64,000 bases of DNA, from positions 7,502,009 to 7,566,008 of the forward strand of contig NW_004454177.1 of the NCBI RefSeq assembly GCF_000283155.1, read 5' to 3'. Both the position numbers and the translations under genes were made by a program. This document shows, piece by piece, positions 40,588-51,189 of this stretch; positions within the stretch are counted from its first letter, which is position 1; every line of letters begins with the position of its first letter. The stretch comes from Ceratotherium simum simum. Its lineage: Eukaryota; Chordata; Mammalia; Perissodactyla; Rhinocerotidae. The notes under the pieces were generated by a model, which was not told where the DNA came from, did not search any database, and was given only the letters and a program-made list of their open reading frames with translations.

Positions 40588-41335
40588 TGGATTAGTCTTC
40601 TAGGGCTTCTATGACAAAGTACCACAGACTGGGCAGCTTAACCAACAGAAGGGTATTTTCTCACGGTTCTGGAGGCTGGAAGTCCAAAATGAAGGTGTCA
40701 GCAGAGTTGGTTCCTTCTGAGGGCTGTGAGGGAAGGATCTGTTCCAGGCCTTTCTCCTTGGCTTATAGATGGCTGTCATCTGCCTGTGTCTCTTCACATG
40801 GTCTTCTCTCTGTGTAAGTCTCTGTGTCCAAATTTCTCCTTTTTATAAGGATGCTAGTTGCATTAGTCAGCTCAGGCTATCATTATAAAATACCAGAAAT
40901 TTATTTTCTCACAGTTCTGGAGGTTGGAAAGTTCAAATTCAAGGTCTGGCAGGGTTCGGTTTCTGGTGAGAGCTCTCTTGCTGGCTTGCAGATGACCTCC
41001 TTCTCACTGTGTTCTCACATGGTGGACGGAGAGAGCTCTGGTGTTCTTCTGCATATAAGGACACCAGCCCTATAAGATTAGGGTCCTACCCTTACGACCT
41101 CATTTAGCCTTTATCATCTCCTTACAGGCCCCATCTCCAAATACAGTCACTTTGGGGGTTAGGGCTTAAACATAGGAATTTTGGGAGGACATAATTCAGT
41201 TATGTTGGGTTCAGGCCTACCCTAGTGATCTTACTTTAACTTGATTACCTCTATAAAGCCTTATCACCAAATAAAGTCACATTTCAACAGGAATTCAACA
41301 TGTGAATTTCAGGGGACCCAATTCAACCCATAACA
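40588..41335 (-). mobile_element. MaLR (MST-like) LTR, antisense, split by a second MaLR LTR
   Basis: Left part (40588-40858): 'gtaccacagactgggcagct', 'ttttctcacggttctggagg' and 'ctctgtgtaagtctctgtgt'. Right part (41198-41335): 'ggcctaccctagtgatctta', 'aacttgattacctctataaa' and 'attcaacccataaca'. Together they give the complement of one MST-type LTR. The 340 bp between them belong to another copy of the same superfamily. Confidence 0.8.
40859..41197 (-). mobile_element. Inner MaLR (MST/THE1-like) LTR, antisense, nested
   Basis: It starts 'tgcattagtcagctcaggct', then 'tttattttctcacagttctg', 'ttctcactgtgttctcacat', 'ctccaaatacagtcactttg' and 'ggaggacataattc'. Same orientation as its host LTR. 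The resumption of host text at 'agttatgttggg' fixes the right edge to a few bases. Confidence 0.75.
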
Positions 41336-42631
41336 CTCAGGCTCCACCCAGCTCACTTTGCCACCCTGGACTCCGTTACAAAAGAGACTGATGGCTCCTC
41401 AAGAATGTTCCCCCTCCTTGGCATGTCTGCTTGGTTTTCTGAGGGCAAGGGATGGGAATAGTCCCCTCAGCAGCTCCCATTTATGAGACTGGACACCCAG
41501 GGCACCCCAGGCTCTGCTCAGCAGCCCCACCTTGTGAGTTGCCAGCTTTGCTCACAGCTACTATTGCCCACGCCATCAGCTTGCCCACTAGGGCCACTGC
41601 CACCCTGGCTGACTTGTCTCTTGGTAACCAGGAGGCAAGGAGCCGCAGCATTCAGGTGGCTGTTTCAGGTCTCTTGAAGAATCTGGGCAGAGCCAGCCAG
41701 AGAGTGAAAGGGAGCACATTTGAAGAGGATTTGAGGATGGGGTGTGTGGGAAGAGTCAGAGAAGTGGGAGAGACAGAGAAGAACAAGAAGAGAGATGAGT
41801 GGGGGTTAGATTCTCCTTCATTCCAAACTTGCTGTCATGGCCATGGAGAAAGCCGTTTACCCACACTTTCTCCTCATCATAGGATTATTCCGAAAACATT
41901 TCAAGTGAGAGAAATGCTGTTTTCCTTTTAAATCTTTATTTAAAGTACACAAAAATCAGAATTTTCTCTTACAGATTAAGTAGCCCTGATATCTTTATCA
42001 TTCTGTCATCATTTCCTTCTGGAAAGAGAGAAGGCAGGCCTCTACTGTTCTCAAGAGGCCCTCCTGCCATGCTGTGCTTCTGAATTACAGACCTGGGGCA
42101 CGGGGTCAGGGTGTTGGCACTCCTCTTTGTGCGAACACAAACTTGCACCTCCGCTCCTGTGCCTGATGAGTTCTGGGTCTCTCCAGGGCTTCTTCCCACC
42201 TGCCTCCTCACCGTCTCGACACATCTCTCAGCATCATGGTGCAAGGAGTGCACAGAGTTGGGATCTGCAAGAAGTCCCTTTACTTGTCCTGTGATCTAAG
42301 TGGGTAGGGGTGGTGGGGGTACAAAGGAGACACTTACAGAGGAGGTAGAGTTCACGTGGCACATTTCACTCTGGTTGTACCGTCCTGGCCAATATCTGGG
42401 GAGGAGAAGGGCTGCATGATGCCCCCCCGTCTCTGTCTTAAGATCACAGACTCTGAGAGCTGGAAGGGTCTTTGGAAAGTGGTGAACTCACTTCCCTACT
42501 GCTTGCAAGGATGCTGGCTAGGGCCCTGCTTTCATACATCCAGGGGCAAGGAGCATTCTCCCCATCTCTTTCCCATCCCGTGACTGGGCAGCTCAGGGTG
42601 TTAGGACATCTTTTCAGATATTGATAGGATC
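41336..42631. other. Unassigned sequence
   Basis: No gene or named repeat is recognised over 1.3 kb. A 159-codon plus frame (41452-41931) shows no domain. A T-rich/AT-rich patch lies near 41927-41980. Confidence 0.3.
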
Positions 42632-42636
42632 CTTCC

Positions 42637-43190
42637 TGTATTAGTAACGGTTCTCCAGAGAAATAGGACCAATAGGATCTGTAAGTGTATATATATCGAT
42701 ATTTCCATATATATTTATGTATATCCATTTATATATATTTCCATATGTATATCTATATTTCCATATATATATATGGAAAGACATTTATTAAAAGGAATTG
42801 GCTTATGTGATTAGGGAGGCTTACAAGTCCTAAGATCTGCAGATCAGTGGGCAGCTGGAGGGCCAATGGTGTAGTTCCAGTCTGAAGGCTCAAGACACAA
42901 GAAATGCCGATGTTTTGGTTTGAGTCCAAGGCAGGAAAAAGCCTAGTTCAAAGGCAGTCAGGCGAGAGAAGTTCTCTCTTACTCACCGGAGGGTCAGTCC
43001 TTCTGTTCAATTCAGGCCTTCCACTGATTGGATGAGGCCCACCCACATTAGGGAGTCTTTACACAGTCTACTGATTCAAATGTTAATCTCATCCAAAAAC
43101 ACCTTCATAGACACACTCAGAGTAATGTTTGACCAAATGTCTTGGCACCTGGTAGCCCAGTCAAGTTGACACATAAAGTTAATCATCACA
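42637..43190 (+). mobile_element. MLT2 (ERVL) solo LTR, sense
   Basis: It begins 'tgtattagtaacggttctcc' and ends 'gacacataaagttaatcatc' plus ACA, with 'gaattggcttatgtgattag', 'gaggcccacccacattaggg' and 'caaatgttaatctcatccaa' inside. These are the hallmarks of MLT2 LTRs of the old ERVL family. A perfect 5-bp target duplication 'cttcc' flanks it (42632-42636 and 43191-43195). No internal viral genes remain, so it is a solo LTR. A TA-rich expansion lies at 42690-42775. Confidence 0.9.
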
Positions 43191-43195
43191 CTTCC

Positions 43196-43755
43196 TTTCT
43201 ATCATTCCCCATTAGCCTGGTCCTCCTTACCTGACCTTATAGGGAAGGGGACAGCCCCTCAGTGGGGGCTCAGAGTGTTCAGCCCAGTCGACTGTTCCCA
43301 GGAAGGGGCCCGGGTACCCCACCTAGAAGATGCCCCCAATTCCCATTAGGTTGCCTCTCGCCAGCTCCCCACGTCTTAGCTGGGCCAGAGGGAACATCTG
43401 CCAGGACTGTGCCCTGCCCTGTCTCTCCCCAGAGCATCCAGCTGTGGTGCCTGGCTGGAAATGTCAGGGCTGCTCTGCTGAGAGAGGGCGATGTTGGCTG
43501 GCCTGTGCTTGGTTCTATCCTAGAGAAAATGACGTGGCCCGTCCCCTCCATGTCCCTCCCTGCTTTTGGGTGAATCACAGGAAGTGGTGGCTGAGACCAA
43601 TAAGAACCACATCCTGGACTGATTTTTGGAGAAAGGAAGTAAGAAAGCTCATTCCCATCTCTGTTCCCTACCCCTCGCAGTGGCCTCAGAGAGGGAGGAG
43701 AAGGGGGCTACCTAAATGCCGCAGGCTCCACATGCATCATATCCTTGAAGCTGCA
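43196..43755. other. Unassigned sequence
   Basis: No named repeat or gene. Frames of 99-142 codons on both strands (43262-43758) overlap and carry no domain. Confidence 0.3.
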
Positions 43756-43759
43756 TGAA

Positions 43760-43925
43760 AACTCAGCACAGGCAAATCTCCTCCATTTCAACCACAAGGA
43801 AACTGATGCATGAAGAGTTTATGTCACCAGCTCAGAGTCATATAGCTGCCACCTGCAAGAGGCAGGATTTGAATCCAGCTTTGGTGTCCTGCAAAGCCTC
43901 CTCTTTCTGCTACATCTTGGGATGT
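43760..43925 (-). mobile_element. MIR SINE, antisense
   Basis: 'accacaaggaaactgatgca', 'agagtcatatagctgccacc' and 'ggcaggatttgaatccagct' are complement MIR. Confidence 0.75.
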
Positions 43926-43941
43926 TGCATGCCTGTGCAGG

Positions 43942-44015
43942 CTCTGTAAACGGCATTGCCTCAGGGTTGAGGGGCAATGCTCAGGTTTCACAGAATTCCA
44001 ACAACAGCAGTGTAG
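43942..44015 (+). repeat. Short dispersed duplicate, copy 1
   Basis: About 70 bp matching 45535-45620: both start 'ctctgtaaac', share a 21-base identical core that includes 'gaggggcaatgctcaggttt', and end with 'attccaacaa' text. The two copies differ by small indels. Confidence 0.7.
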
Positions 44016-45060
44016 TTCTGCCCAGGTGCCCAGGCGGCTCAGCTGTCAGCCAGCAAAGGCAGCCCCTGCAGGTTTGACACTGCCGTGCTGCGTCATCTGG
44101 AGGAGGCTGGAAGAGATGGCCTCTAAGGGATCCTGGGGATGAGGGCCTTTCAGCTGACATGGAGGAAGCCCAGACCAGGCAGTCTTGAGGCTCCTTCGTT
44201 TTGGTGGCCCTGAAGAAAGGGAGAGGTGGATGAACAAGCGCTCAGCTGCCCCAGAGTGTCTCACAGTCAGTTGGTCTGCAGCCCCTTTCTCCGTTCTACG
44301 AGAGCAGGGCCCTGCTGGGGAAGGATATGTGGATGGGAGCCTTTGCAAAGGGCACAGAGGGAGTGGAGCCCAGCTCCCTGTTTGTCTGGGACACTGCCAG
44401 CCTGTGTTCTGCAGTGACTCGGAAGAGGAAAGCAAACAAGGAGATTTCCAGATGGTCTTTGCGTGCTTTCTCCTCTGTTTTCCCTTGGAGAGAGAGACAA
44501 CCACTATGGGCCCTCTAAATCTCGGCCTGGAGGAGTTTGGCACGAGACGTTGGAGGGGGAATAGCTTTTGTGGGATGAGAAGCCTGAAGCCATGTTAGGC
44601 TGAGCTGGGGAGCAGCTGATCTGCGCCCTGCTCAGAGAAGCTCTAACTTCTCTGGAGAGAAGAGAATGTGAGCTAACCATTCTGGATCCCTTGCTTCTCT
44701 TACAATGGACTCTTTAACAGGAACTGTCATTATTTGAAGAATCTTGGGGCTGAAGGGGCCTGAAGTTAATCACCCAGATACTCCTTAAACATCTGCGGAG
44801 ACAGGGACCTCACTCTCCTTCTGGGGCAGCCCATTTCGTCTTTGCACAGCTCCTGCCTGTGAACTCTGTCTCCTAGTAGCTTCCCTTTATCATTCCAGGG
44901 TCTCCTGAGCCTGGACCTTTTCGCCTCCTTGTTTTGTGGGACTGCTGTGCATATGCTTGTCCTCTGACCCACAACCGCATTTTTCTTGAAGTACCATCGC
45001 GCTCCTGTGGGAATGTGGCCCGTGCTCTGAAATTACTTCCTGTGAGAAGCATTTCATCTC
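44016..45060. other. Unassigned sequence
   Basis: No gene is recognised. Sense and antisense frames of 137 and 165 codons overlap at 44046-44598 and have no domain. The part at 44745-44900 has the look of a very old interspersed repeat that I cannot name. Confidence 0.3.
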
Positions 45061-45064
45061 CTCA

Positions 45065-45175
45065 GCTGGACTGTAAGCTGTCTTCAGCAGGGACCAGATC
45101 GTCTCTATCTTTCATATCCCACATATTCACTACTAGAGGGCTGAGCATATGGCAAGTGTTTAATCACTGCATGGT
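45065..45175 (+). mobile_element. L2 LINE 3' fragment, sense
   Basis: 'tggactgtaagctgtcttca', 'gcagggaccagatcgtctct' and 'gctgagcatatggcaagtgt' are in L2 order. Confidence 0.65.
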
Positions 45176-45247
45176 GGAAGGAAGAAAGGAAGGGAGGAGG
45201 GAGACAGGGAAGGAGGGAGAGGGAAGTGAGGGAGGGAGAAGGGCAAG
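45176..45247 (+). repeat. (GGAA/GGGA)n purine-rich simple repeat
   Basis: About 70 bp of G/A only, made of GGAAGG and GGAGGGAG words, directly after the L2 3' end. Confidence 0.85.
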
Positions 45248-45349
45248 ATTCACCGCCATCTTTTTTGTCTAATAGACCAGGGATCCACACTCTGGAGAGG
45301 GTCCTCTATGACAATCGGTTGTTCCTGTCTGGGAGGTACCCTGGTATGG

Positions 45350-45520
45350 GGAACAGCTCCAGGCTCTGGCCTGAGTACCTGGGTTCCAGTTCCAGTTTTT
45401 GTGTTTCTAGCCAAGCCACCTTGGGAAACTTACTTCTCTGAGACCCAGTTTTCTCTCTGTAAAAGGAGAATAATAGTCACTTGCCTCAGAGAGGGTTGTT
45501 GTGAAGATCAAATCAGACCC
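45350..45520 (+). mobile_element. MIR SINE, sense
   Basis: 'gagtacctgggttccagttc', 'agacccagttttctctctgt', 'aaaaggagaataatagtcac' and 'gagggttgttgtgaagatca' are MIR in order. Confidence 0.85.
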
Positions 45521-45534
45521 AGGGACTTCAGGCC

Positions 45535-45620
45535 CTCTGTAAACTGGGTTTCCTTAGGCATGAGGGGCAATGCTCAGGTTTACCATATGGAGAACCGGGA
45601 TTCCAACAATAACAATGCTG
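45535..45620 (+). repeat. Short dispersed duplicate, copy 2
   Basis: Partner of 43942-44015. This copy is placed inside what would be the 3' end of the MIR at 45350, since 'acaataacaatgctgttatt' after it resembles a MIR tail. Confidence 0.65.
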
Positions 45621-45624
45621 TTAT

Positions 45625-45815
45625 TATTTGATTAATTTCTCCTGTGTGCTGACCGCTGAGAACTTTATATACATTGTCTTAGTATATAGCTTCCAAGGTG
45701 GGCAGTTTTCCAGAGGTTCAGAAAGCTTAACTGACTTGAAAAACTATGATTTGAACCCAGATCCCTGATGGCCTCCAAGCCCAAGTACCCTTTCTATGGC
45801 CTCAAGCTGCTTCTC
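45625..45815 (-). mobile_element. MIR SINE, antisense
   Basis: 'aactttatatacattgtctt', 'cagaggttcagaaagcttaa' and 'tgatttgaacccagatccct' are complement MIR. Confidence 0.7.
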
Positions 45816-46174
45816 ATTAAAAGCAAATTAGGACTAATATCAGGGGTCGTGATTGGTGTTGGACTCCAGACTCTAGAAGAGACTCCAAATCTTGTGATTT
45901 TATTACTTTCCCAACTGATAGGGCAAAGCAAGTACTCCAGGCTCATTCCTTCCCTAGGTTGGTTTTTAAAATCTTTTCCTTACCCTAAGTGTCTCATTTG
46001 CAGTCAGATTCGGGTCTGCTAGCCAGGCGCTACTTCTTTTCCAAGGAACCAGGGATGGTTGCATAAAAGATGTGGGTTTCCAGGAGCACGCAGTGGGGAG
46101 TGTGTGTGAGGGGGGAAGGAAATCTAAAATCAGGCAGAACAAGGCAAGGAAGATGTGGCTTTGAGGCAGTAGCC

Positions 46175-46330
46175 AATCGATCCTTCGGCAAAGTTTATTG
46201 AGTATTTACATGCGCCAGGAGCTGTGCTAAGCCCTGCGGGGTTGAAGAAACCACACGCTCTGATCTCCAGGAGCTTACAGATTTGTGAGGAAGACAGGAT
46301 TCAAGGCAGATGGAAGCTCCTTCTGCTTGT
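46175..46330 (+). mobile_element. Ancient LINE-derived fragment
   Basis: 'gcaaagtttattgagtattt', 'gccaggagctgtgctaagcc' and 'tctccaggagcttacagatt' are the common old mammalian LINE 3' text. Family not resolved. Confidence 0.6.
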
Positions 46331-46514
46331 GGATGGGCAGGGAGGGAGGGGAGGAGAGTGGAAGGAGGGTGTGTGTGTGCTGGGGATAGAGGCTTTACCC
46401 AGGGGATGCTGGGGGAGGGGTGGCACACCTGGGTCCCTCTGGAATTCTCTACCCCACCAGCCCCCTCAGGCCCGGTTCTCAGTTTAAGTCAAATAACTTT
46501 GGTCCCCAGTTGCC

Positions 46515-46690
46515 TCCTGACGGCCACGTTCCAACTCAATCATTCTTTGAAATTTGGAGCTGTAGCTAAAACGCCTTTGCCCTGTAACAGGATTTTCACA
46601 GTCTCCACAGCAGCGGCTAACGTGGCTCATCACCTGCTGTTGTAAGCCGCTCCACTAAGCCAGCAGCTCCAGGCAGAAAGCTTAACTCGC
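46515..46690. promoter_or_regulatory. Candidate conserved noncoding element
   Basis: 'cattctttgaaatttggagc' (TCF/LEF-like, 46541), 'ctaaaacgcctttgccctgt' (46566) and 'cagcggctaacgtggctcat' (46611) keep CpGs outside any repeat. Confidence 0.35.
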
Positions 46691-46694
46691 CTTG

Positions 46695-47160
46695 CTGATT
46701 CGAGCTCACTCTTCCTGGCGTCAGAGCCGCTCTCAGCGAGGGGAGCTAATCCACTCCTCCCAATTCCGGACACAGAGACATTTCAAAAGAAATACCAATG
46801 GCAGAGGGGGCTGCAGCTCCTTGGGGAGGGGCTGTGAGGACCCAGTTCCCCCAGACCTGATGGGCAACAGGAATGGTGCCCTGGGGTCTGTGAGTAAAAC
46901 CCTCTCTGCCCCTTCTCCTGAGGGGCTGGGTGAGAACTGATGGTGCTGATTTTCCTGAAGACCCTCTTGCATGGGCTGCCCAGCCTCAGTGTCTGCATTG
47001 GGCCAGTTGGCTTCTTTAAATGGGATGGTAACTTGTGCACAAGAGTGAATGGGTGTGCTTTTGTCCATTGTGCCTGATTAAACACCTAGGACCTCTTTCT
47101 AACATCATAATTGCTGGTAGTTTTTTTGCCCTCTACCTCCATCTGAAAACTTTACACTTC
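46695..47160. other. Unassigned sequence
   Basis: Nothing recognised. Antisense frames of 111 and 100 codons (46733-47085) overlap in different frames. Confidence 0.3.
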
Positions 47161-47164
47161 TGAG

Positions 47165-47245
47165 GGCCAGCGCCCAGAGCACCTAGTAAGAGTGTCTGAT
47201 GCGTAGTGGGAGTTCTCTAAGGGCTTGTTGAACGGATGAGTTCTA
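47165..47245 (+). mobile_element. L2 LINE 3' fragment, sense
   Basis: 'agagcacctagtaagagtgt' then 'gggcttgttgaacggatgag' is a worn L2 3' end. Confidence 0.55.
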
Positions 47246-47399
47246 GCACTTCAGCTCAGTTTTGTTCCAGGCGTCACGTAATGTACCTAAACACTTGGGG
47301 AAAGTGATGACCCGATCCCATAGGTAAGAAGTGGAAAAGCCAACTAGGAACAGGATAAAGTTGTAAACTCCTTGGAGACAGGGGCCGTGCCTGCATACA

Positions 47400-47560
47400 A
47401 GTATTCATTCGTTCATGAAATATTTACTGAGCCTAGCATGTGCCAGAAGTTCCTTCTAGATGCTGGGGAGATAGCAGTGAAACATAGAGACAAACATTTC
47501 TGACCTTGTTCTAGTGGAATGTACTGGACCACGACTGGACAATGAACAGATTTTAGCTTA
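47400..47560 (+). mobile_element. Ancient LINE-derived fragment
   Basis: 'attcattcgttcatgaaata', 'gcctagcatgtgccagaagt' and 'ctggggagatagcagtgaaa' followed by 'ctagtggaatgtactgg' is old LINE 3' text. Confidence 0.65.
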
Positions 47561-48047
47561 ATCTAAGAAATAAGCTTCTGACAACTAGAACTGCCCAACA
47601 ATGTAACTTGCTGCCATGTTAGGTAGTAAGCTCCCCGTCGCTGGAGAAGTTTGAGCAGAGGCTACATGGGCATACACTGGGGATACAGCGAGGGGGTGTG
47701 GTAGATCCTATGGATGCCTGCCCGTGTCCCCCCACGTTTATCTCTTTGCTGCATGCTGGCGAACTGCCAACTGCTGGCACCTGCCGTTCTTTCTAGCTTT
47801 CTCTGGTCCCCAGAGTCTATTTTGCTGCCCACTCAGCAAGCTGGAAGTGCCAAGGAGTTAACATCCCTCGGAGCAGCCTTTTCTATGTCACCTGGCTAGA
47901 GGAAGACCCGGGCACAGGCCTGAGCAGGCAGCTAGTGGGGCTCATTGCCTGCTACCCCACAAGGCTGGGAACCATAGACCCAGGGGTAGTATGATTAAAC
48001 CATATCTTCTGGTAAGGAGGGGAGAGGGACACAGGCTGTTCAGTCAG
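47561..48047. other. Unassigned sequence
   Basis: Nothing recognised, though the stretch leading to 48047 may carry old LTR-flanking text. Confidence 0.25.
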
Positions 48048-48491
48048 TGTGGTAGACACTGTAATGTGCCACACAGATCCTCCTTCAGTGAAGGACTTGT
48101 TGACCTAGCTGCTGGCAAAGTGGTCAGCAGACAGACTTCAGCAATCAGTCCCTTCAGAGACTGCTTCAGCTGCAAAAAGCTTCCTGCCCAAGTTTATCCC
48201 CCTCCTGGGGTGGCCCACATCCAATGACAGATTGATGCAGTTCTAAGAAGGCCTGGCCATCTCTGCTGGATTGGGGACAGCTCCGAAGGGCCGTTCCAGG
48301 CTCTAGAACTCCTTGTGGGGTTGGCCAAGGCTGCTGTTGGTCTTCATGAAAGCAGGATTCTTCCCTCTGCCCATGCTTGCCTCCTGTCCTGCTTTTCCAC
48401 TAGTGTCGATCTCATGGGCACCCCTTAATAAACACCCTGCTAGCTAAACTCCATCTCAGAGGCTGCTTCCCAAGGAACCCGCTCTACGACA
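48048..48491 (+). mobile_element. Old solo LTR, ERVL type
   Basis: It begins 'tgtggtagacactgtaatgt' and ends 'aacccgctctacgaca', with 'ccttaataaacaccctgcta' placing an AATAAA about 70 bp before the end, the layout of a U3-R-U5 LTR. Flanks 'gtcag' and 'gtggg' agree only in part, so the insertion is old. I recall this as an interspersed mammalian LTR but am not sure of its name. Confidence 0.55.
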
Positions 48492-48880
48492 GTGGGACCT
48501 CATCCCTGCCTGCTGAGCTGAGCCTCTGGAATCAGTCTGCTAAGCCCTGTTCCTTCCCAGATTGTCTTCTCTATAGCAAGCTCTTCCTACCTTAAAGAGT
48601 GAGTCTCAGGCCAGGTCCAGCTCCTTACCCAGGGGTCTTCATCTGGCTTCCCAAGGAAGGGATGTGTGTGGACAGGCTGGTGGGAGTAGGGCTCCCACTT
48701 CTCTGACAGCCATGCCCCTTCCCCTCAACACACACACACCACCACAACCATGTTGCATGTTGATGTCCCAGGCACTGTGCACCCAGACAAATCTAGTCAG
48801 GGAGCCCCCAAGAAGATGAAACAGTCATGGGGCCCAAAGCAGTGTCTCTGGATCAGAGGTGCATTCCAGCAGCTGGGCTG
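48492..48880. other. Unassigned sequence
   Basis: Nothing recognised except a short CA run (48728-48740). Confidence 0.3.
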
Positions 48881-48884
48881 TGAC

Positions 48885-49260
48885 GGGAGCTTGCTTTATT
48901 AGATCCCGTTATAAATGGATGATTTGCCATCTCCGAAGATAAATGGGAAACTTAATGCAGAGGTGTCCTGTCTGGGGAAACTGGAGAGTTATGGATGTTA
49001 GCTTTGTAGCTTTATGAAAGCACTTTCTTATGGAAACTGAAATGACCAAGATTAGATTGAATTAGTATGTACTGGTATGAGCTTTTTCTCTCCCTATCTA
49101 TCTTGATTTTTTTTTTTTTTTTTTAAAGAAAAAGATTTGCCTCCTGCGTGAGGATTTCATAAAAATGCAAATCCCAAGTTTGGGTTTGGTAATTAGCAGG
49201 GTTGCCTCCTGGTGCTAACGAGGCAGCTGCCCAGCTGGAACTTTCTTTGGAGGTGAGGAA
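48885..49260. promoter_or_regulatory. Candidate conserved noncoding element with octamer
   Basis: 'attagatcccgttataaatg' (48898) and 'tctccgaagataaatgggaa' (48931) lie left of a poly-T run (49109-49126). To the right is 'cataaaaatgcaaatcccaa' (49159), with a consensus POU octamer ATGCAAAT at 49165-49172, then 'ttggtaattagcagggttgc' (49185). No named repeat. Confidence 0.4.
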
Positions 49261-49529
49261 GGAGGCGCCCTCTGTTGGCTTCCCTCCTGGGTGGTGTCTG
49301 CTCCTTCCTGCCTGCTTCCTTCCCACTGGGCACCAGGTGCTCGCCTCACCTGTCCCTGTGCAGTACTGATGAATTAGTGAGACCTCCCCCCTAGCAGCTG
49401 GGCTTCTGGCCAGCCCCTCTGAGAGACTCCATCCCACGCAGACTCCACTTCCCACCACCGTGTTCCTCAGCCTGAACTGTGGACCTAGGTCCCAGCTGGG
49501 TGGCAAGGCTTTCTGCCAACAAACAAATC
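49261..49529. other. Unassigned sequence
   Basis: Nothing recognised. The antisense 155-codon frame (49123-49590) runs through non-genic text and the poly-T edge. Confidence 0.3.
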
Positions 49530-49645
49530 CGTCTGATAAATGTTTGAGCACTTTTGATACCAAGCACAGTGCTAGACACTGGGGAAACAAAGATGCTGAA
49601 GCTCTGCCCTTGAGATTAATCTAATCAAGGGGAGAAATGTGGACA
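49530..49645 (+). mobile_element. Ancient LINE-derived fragment
   Basis: 'accaagcacagtgctagaca' and 'ctggggaaacaaagatgctg' with 'tctaatcaaggggagaaatg' match old LINE 3' text. Confidence 0.6.
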
Positions 49646-49667
49646 TAGGTAATTTCCAAACCAGGGC

Positions 49668-49755
49668 TGTCCAATAGAACTTTCTCTGATGATGGAAATG
49701 TTCTATATCCACGCTATCCAGGGTGGTAGCCACTAGCCTCATAGGGTCCCATGGC
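49668..49755 (+). mobile_element. hAT-Charlie MITE fragment (MER5B/MER3-like)
   Basis: 'ggctgtccaatagaactttc', 'gatgatggaaatgttctata' and 'ggtggtagccactagcctca' are the left half of a common nonautonomous hAT element. Confidence 0.65.
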
Positions 49756-49764
49756 AATAAGTTA

Positions 49765-49920
49765 AGAAAAGGGTTCTGGAGACGAAGTCCAGGCTTAGTT
49801 TTTCAGCCAACCGTTCTGGAATCTCAGGCACGTCGCTTCTGCGATTTGAGCCTCAGTTTCATTTTCTGTAAAATGAGATTATTAAAACCTGCTCTGCCTC
49901 TTAAGAATATTAGAACCAAG
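49765..49920 (+). mobile_element. MIR SINE, sense, 3' truncated
   Basis: 'ggttctggagacgaagtcca', 'ttgagcctcagtttcatttt' and 'ctgtaaaatgagattattaa' are MIR in order. Confidence 0.8.
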
Positions 49921-50276
49921 ACACCTAGTGTTCATCTGGCCCCACCTCCTCATCCCGTGGAGGAGGAAACAGAGGCTGTGAGCCGTCCGGCCTCCCAGCA
50001 GGGGAGGGGCAGAATCAGGCCCTTTACTCCTAGTTCCTGGCTTTTTGACCACAGCAGGCTGCTGCTCCACGTGCTGTGGGAATTGATTATGGAAAAATAA
50101 AGGAAAATCTTTGGAGAGTCAAAACTGTGTCTAAGACCCTGAGCCTCCTGGAACCACGGTGGCCAGTGAAACCACCGGCAGGAACCATAGCCGCTGTTCA
50201 GGACCAAGTGCTGCGGTCTGGCCCACATTTGAAGCTTAGAGGACTAACATGGAAGAGACCTTATCTGTGACATTGG
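49921..50276. other. Unassigned sequence
   Basis: Nothing recognised beyond a short MIR-like word near 49960 ('ggaggaaacagaggctgtga'). Confidence 0.3.
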
Positions 50277-50318
50277 TCATTACTCTAGGCTTATTACTCT
50301 AGGCTCATTACTCTAGAC
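50277..50318 (+). repeat. Three tandem copies of a 14-bp unit
   Basis: 'tcattactctaggc', 'ttattactctaggc' and 'tcattactctagac' follow one another without a gap. The unit differs at only two positions across copies. Confidence 0.9.
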
Positions 50319-51185
50319 GCACCCTCCAGTCCATGTCTGCCCCGAACATCAGCAGGATAAAGGAATCCCTAGGGAGAGGCTGCAGAATGAGAAGACAAAC
50401 TGGTGTGTGTGCCATGAGGTGAGTGGTCAACCCCAGATTTGGGGACCCTGAGAACTTCTGAGCCTCTTAGCTGATTTATTGGATTTGGAGGTTGATCTGT
50501 TGAGTGCCCAGGATCCCTATCAGACAGTGAATGGGGTGTCCCAGCATGGCTTCTGGAGCTGCCTCTGCACCGAGGAACTTTGCAGAGATAGAGAGGGGGA
50601 GCCCTCCAAAATGAAAAAGTGGAGGACTCATTGCAAGGGACTCAGCCTCCAGGGAGGTGTCAGCGCAGAAATAGAATTTGAATGAAGCTTTGAGTGCTGG
50701 GTTGGGAGATGAGAGGGGCCAGAAGCAGTTAGTCTCAGGTGGGTTCGTTTAAAATTTAAAACACAGATTGAACAGCTTCCTTTTTATGATGATAAGCATC
50801 GTCCCCATTCCAAATCCCGGGGTGCTCTCCTCCATGAGGTGCTGAGCTCTGTTGAGTGGAAAGACGCGGGCTACTCTGTTCACCAGCAAGCACTGGACTA
50901 AGGCCTGGGGGCCACTTTTCCTATCAGCCCCCACCATGGCCCACTGGGGCTTCAGGGGCTCTGCCTCCGTTTCGGGCTGGTCCAGCAAGGCCATTCGTGC
51001 TGGTGGGAGCTACTTCTCCCATAGCGGAGGTATTTTTAATCTTCTTGCCTGCTGGTTCCTTCCTTTGGGCCTGGGCAGGGTGAGATCTTGCTCAGACTTG
51101 ATGTGCTTCTGCCTCCTAATGCTAGCTTCTTCATCTCCTGGCTGAGGCAGGAGCATAGCTGGAAGAACCTTAGGGTTGACTTCAA
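50319..51185. other. Unassigned sequence
   Basis: Nothing recognised. Two overlapping plus frames (50852-51145, 50856-51083) shadow each other. Confidence 0.3.
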
Positions 51186-51189
51186 CTGT

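Noticed and set aside
42750..42780. 22-bp palindrome around TATATA
   Set aside because: A by-product of the TA-rich expansion inside the MLT2 LTR.
42637..43190. Possible provirus
   Set aside because: Only one LTR with a matching duplication on both sides and no internal genes, so it is a solo LTR.
44046..44543. 165-codon minus-strand frame
   Set aside because: Mirrored by a 137-codon plus-strand frame, no domain.
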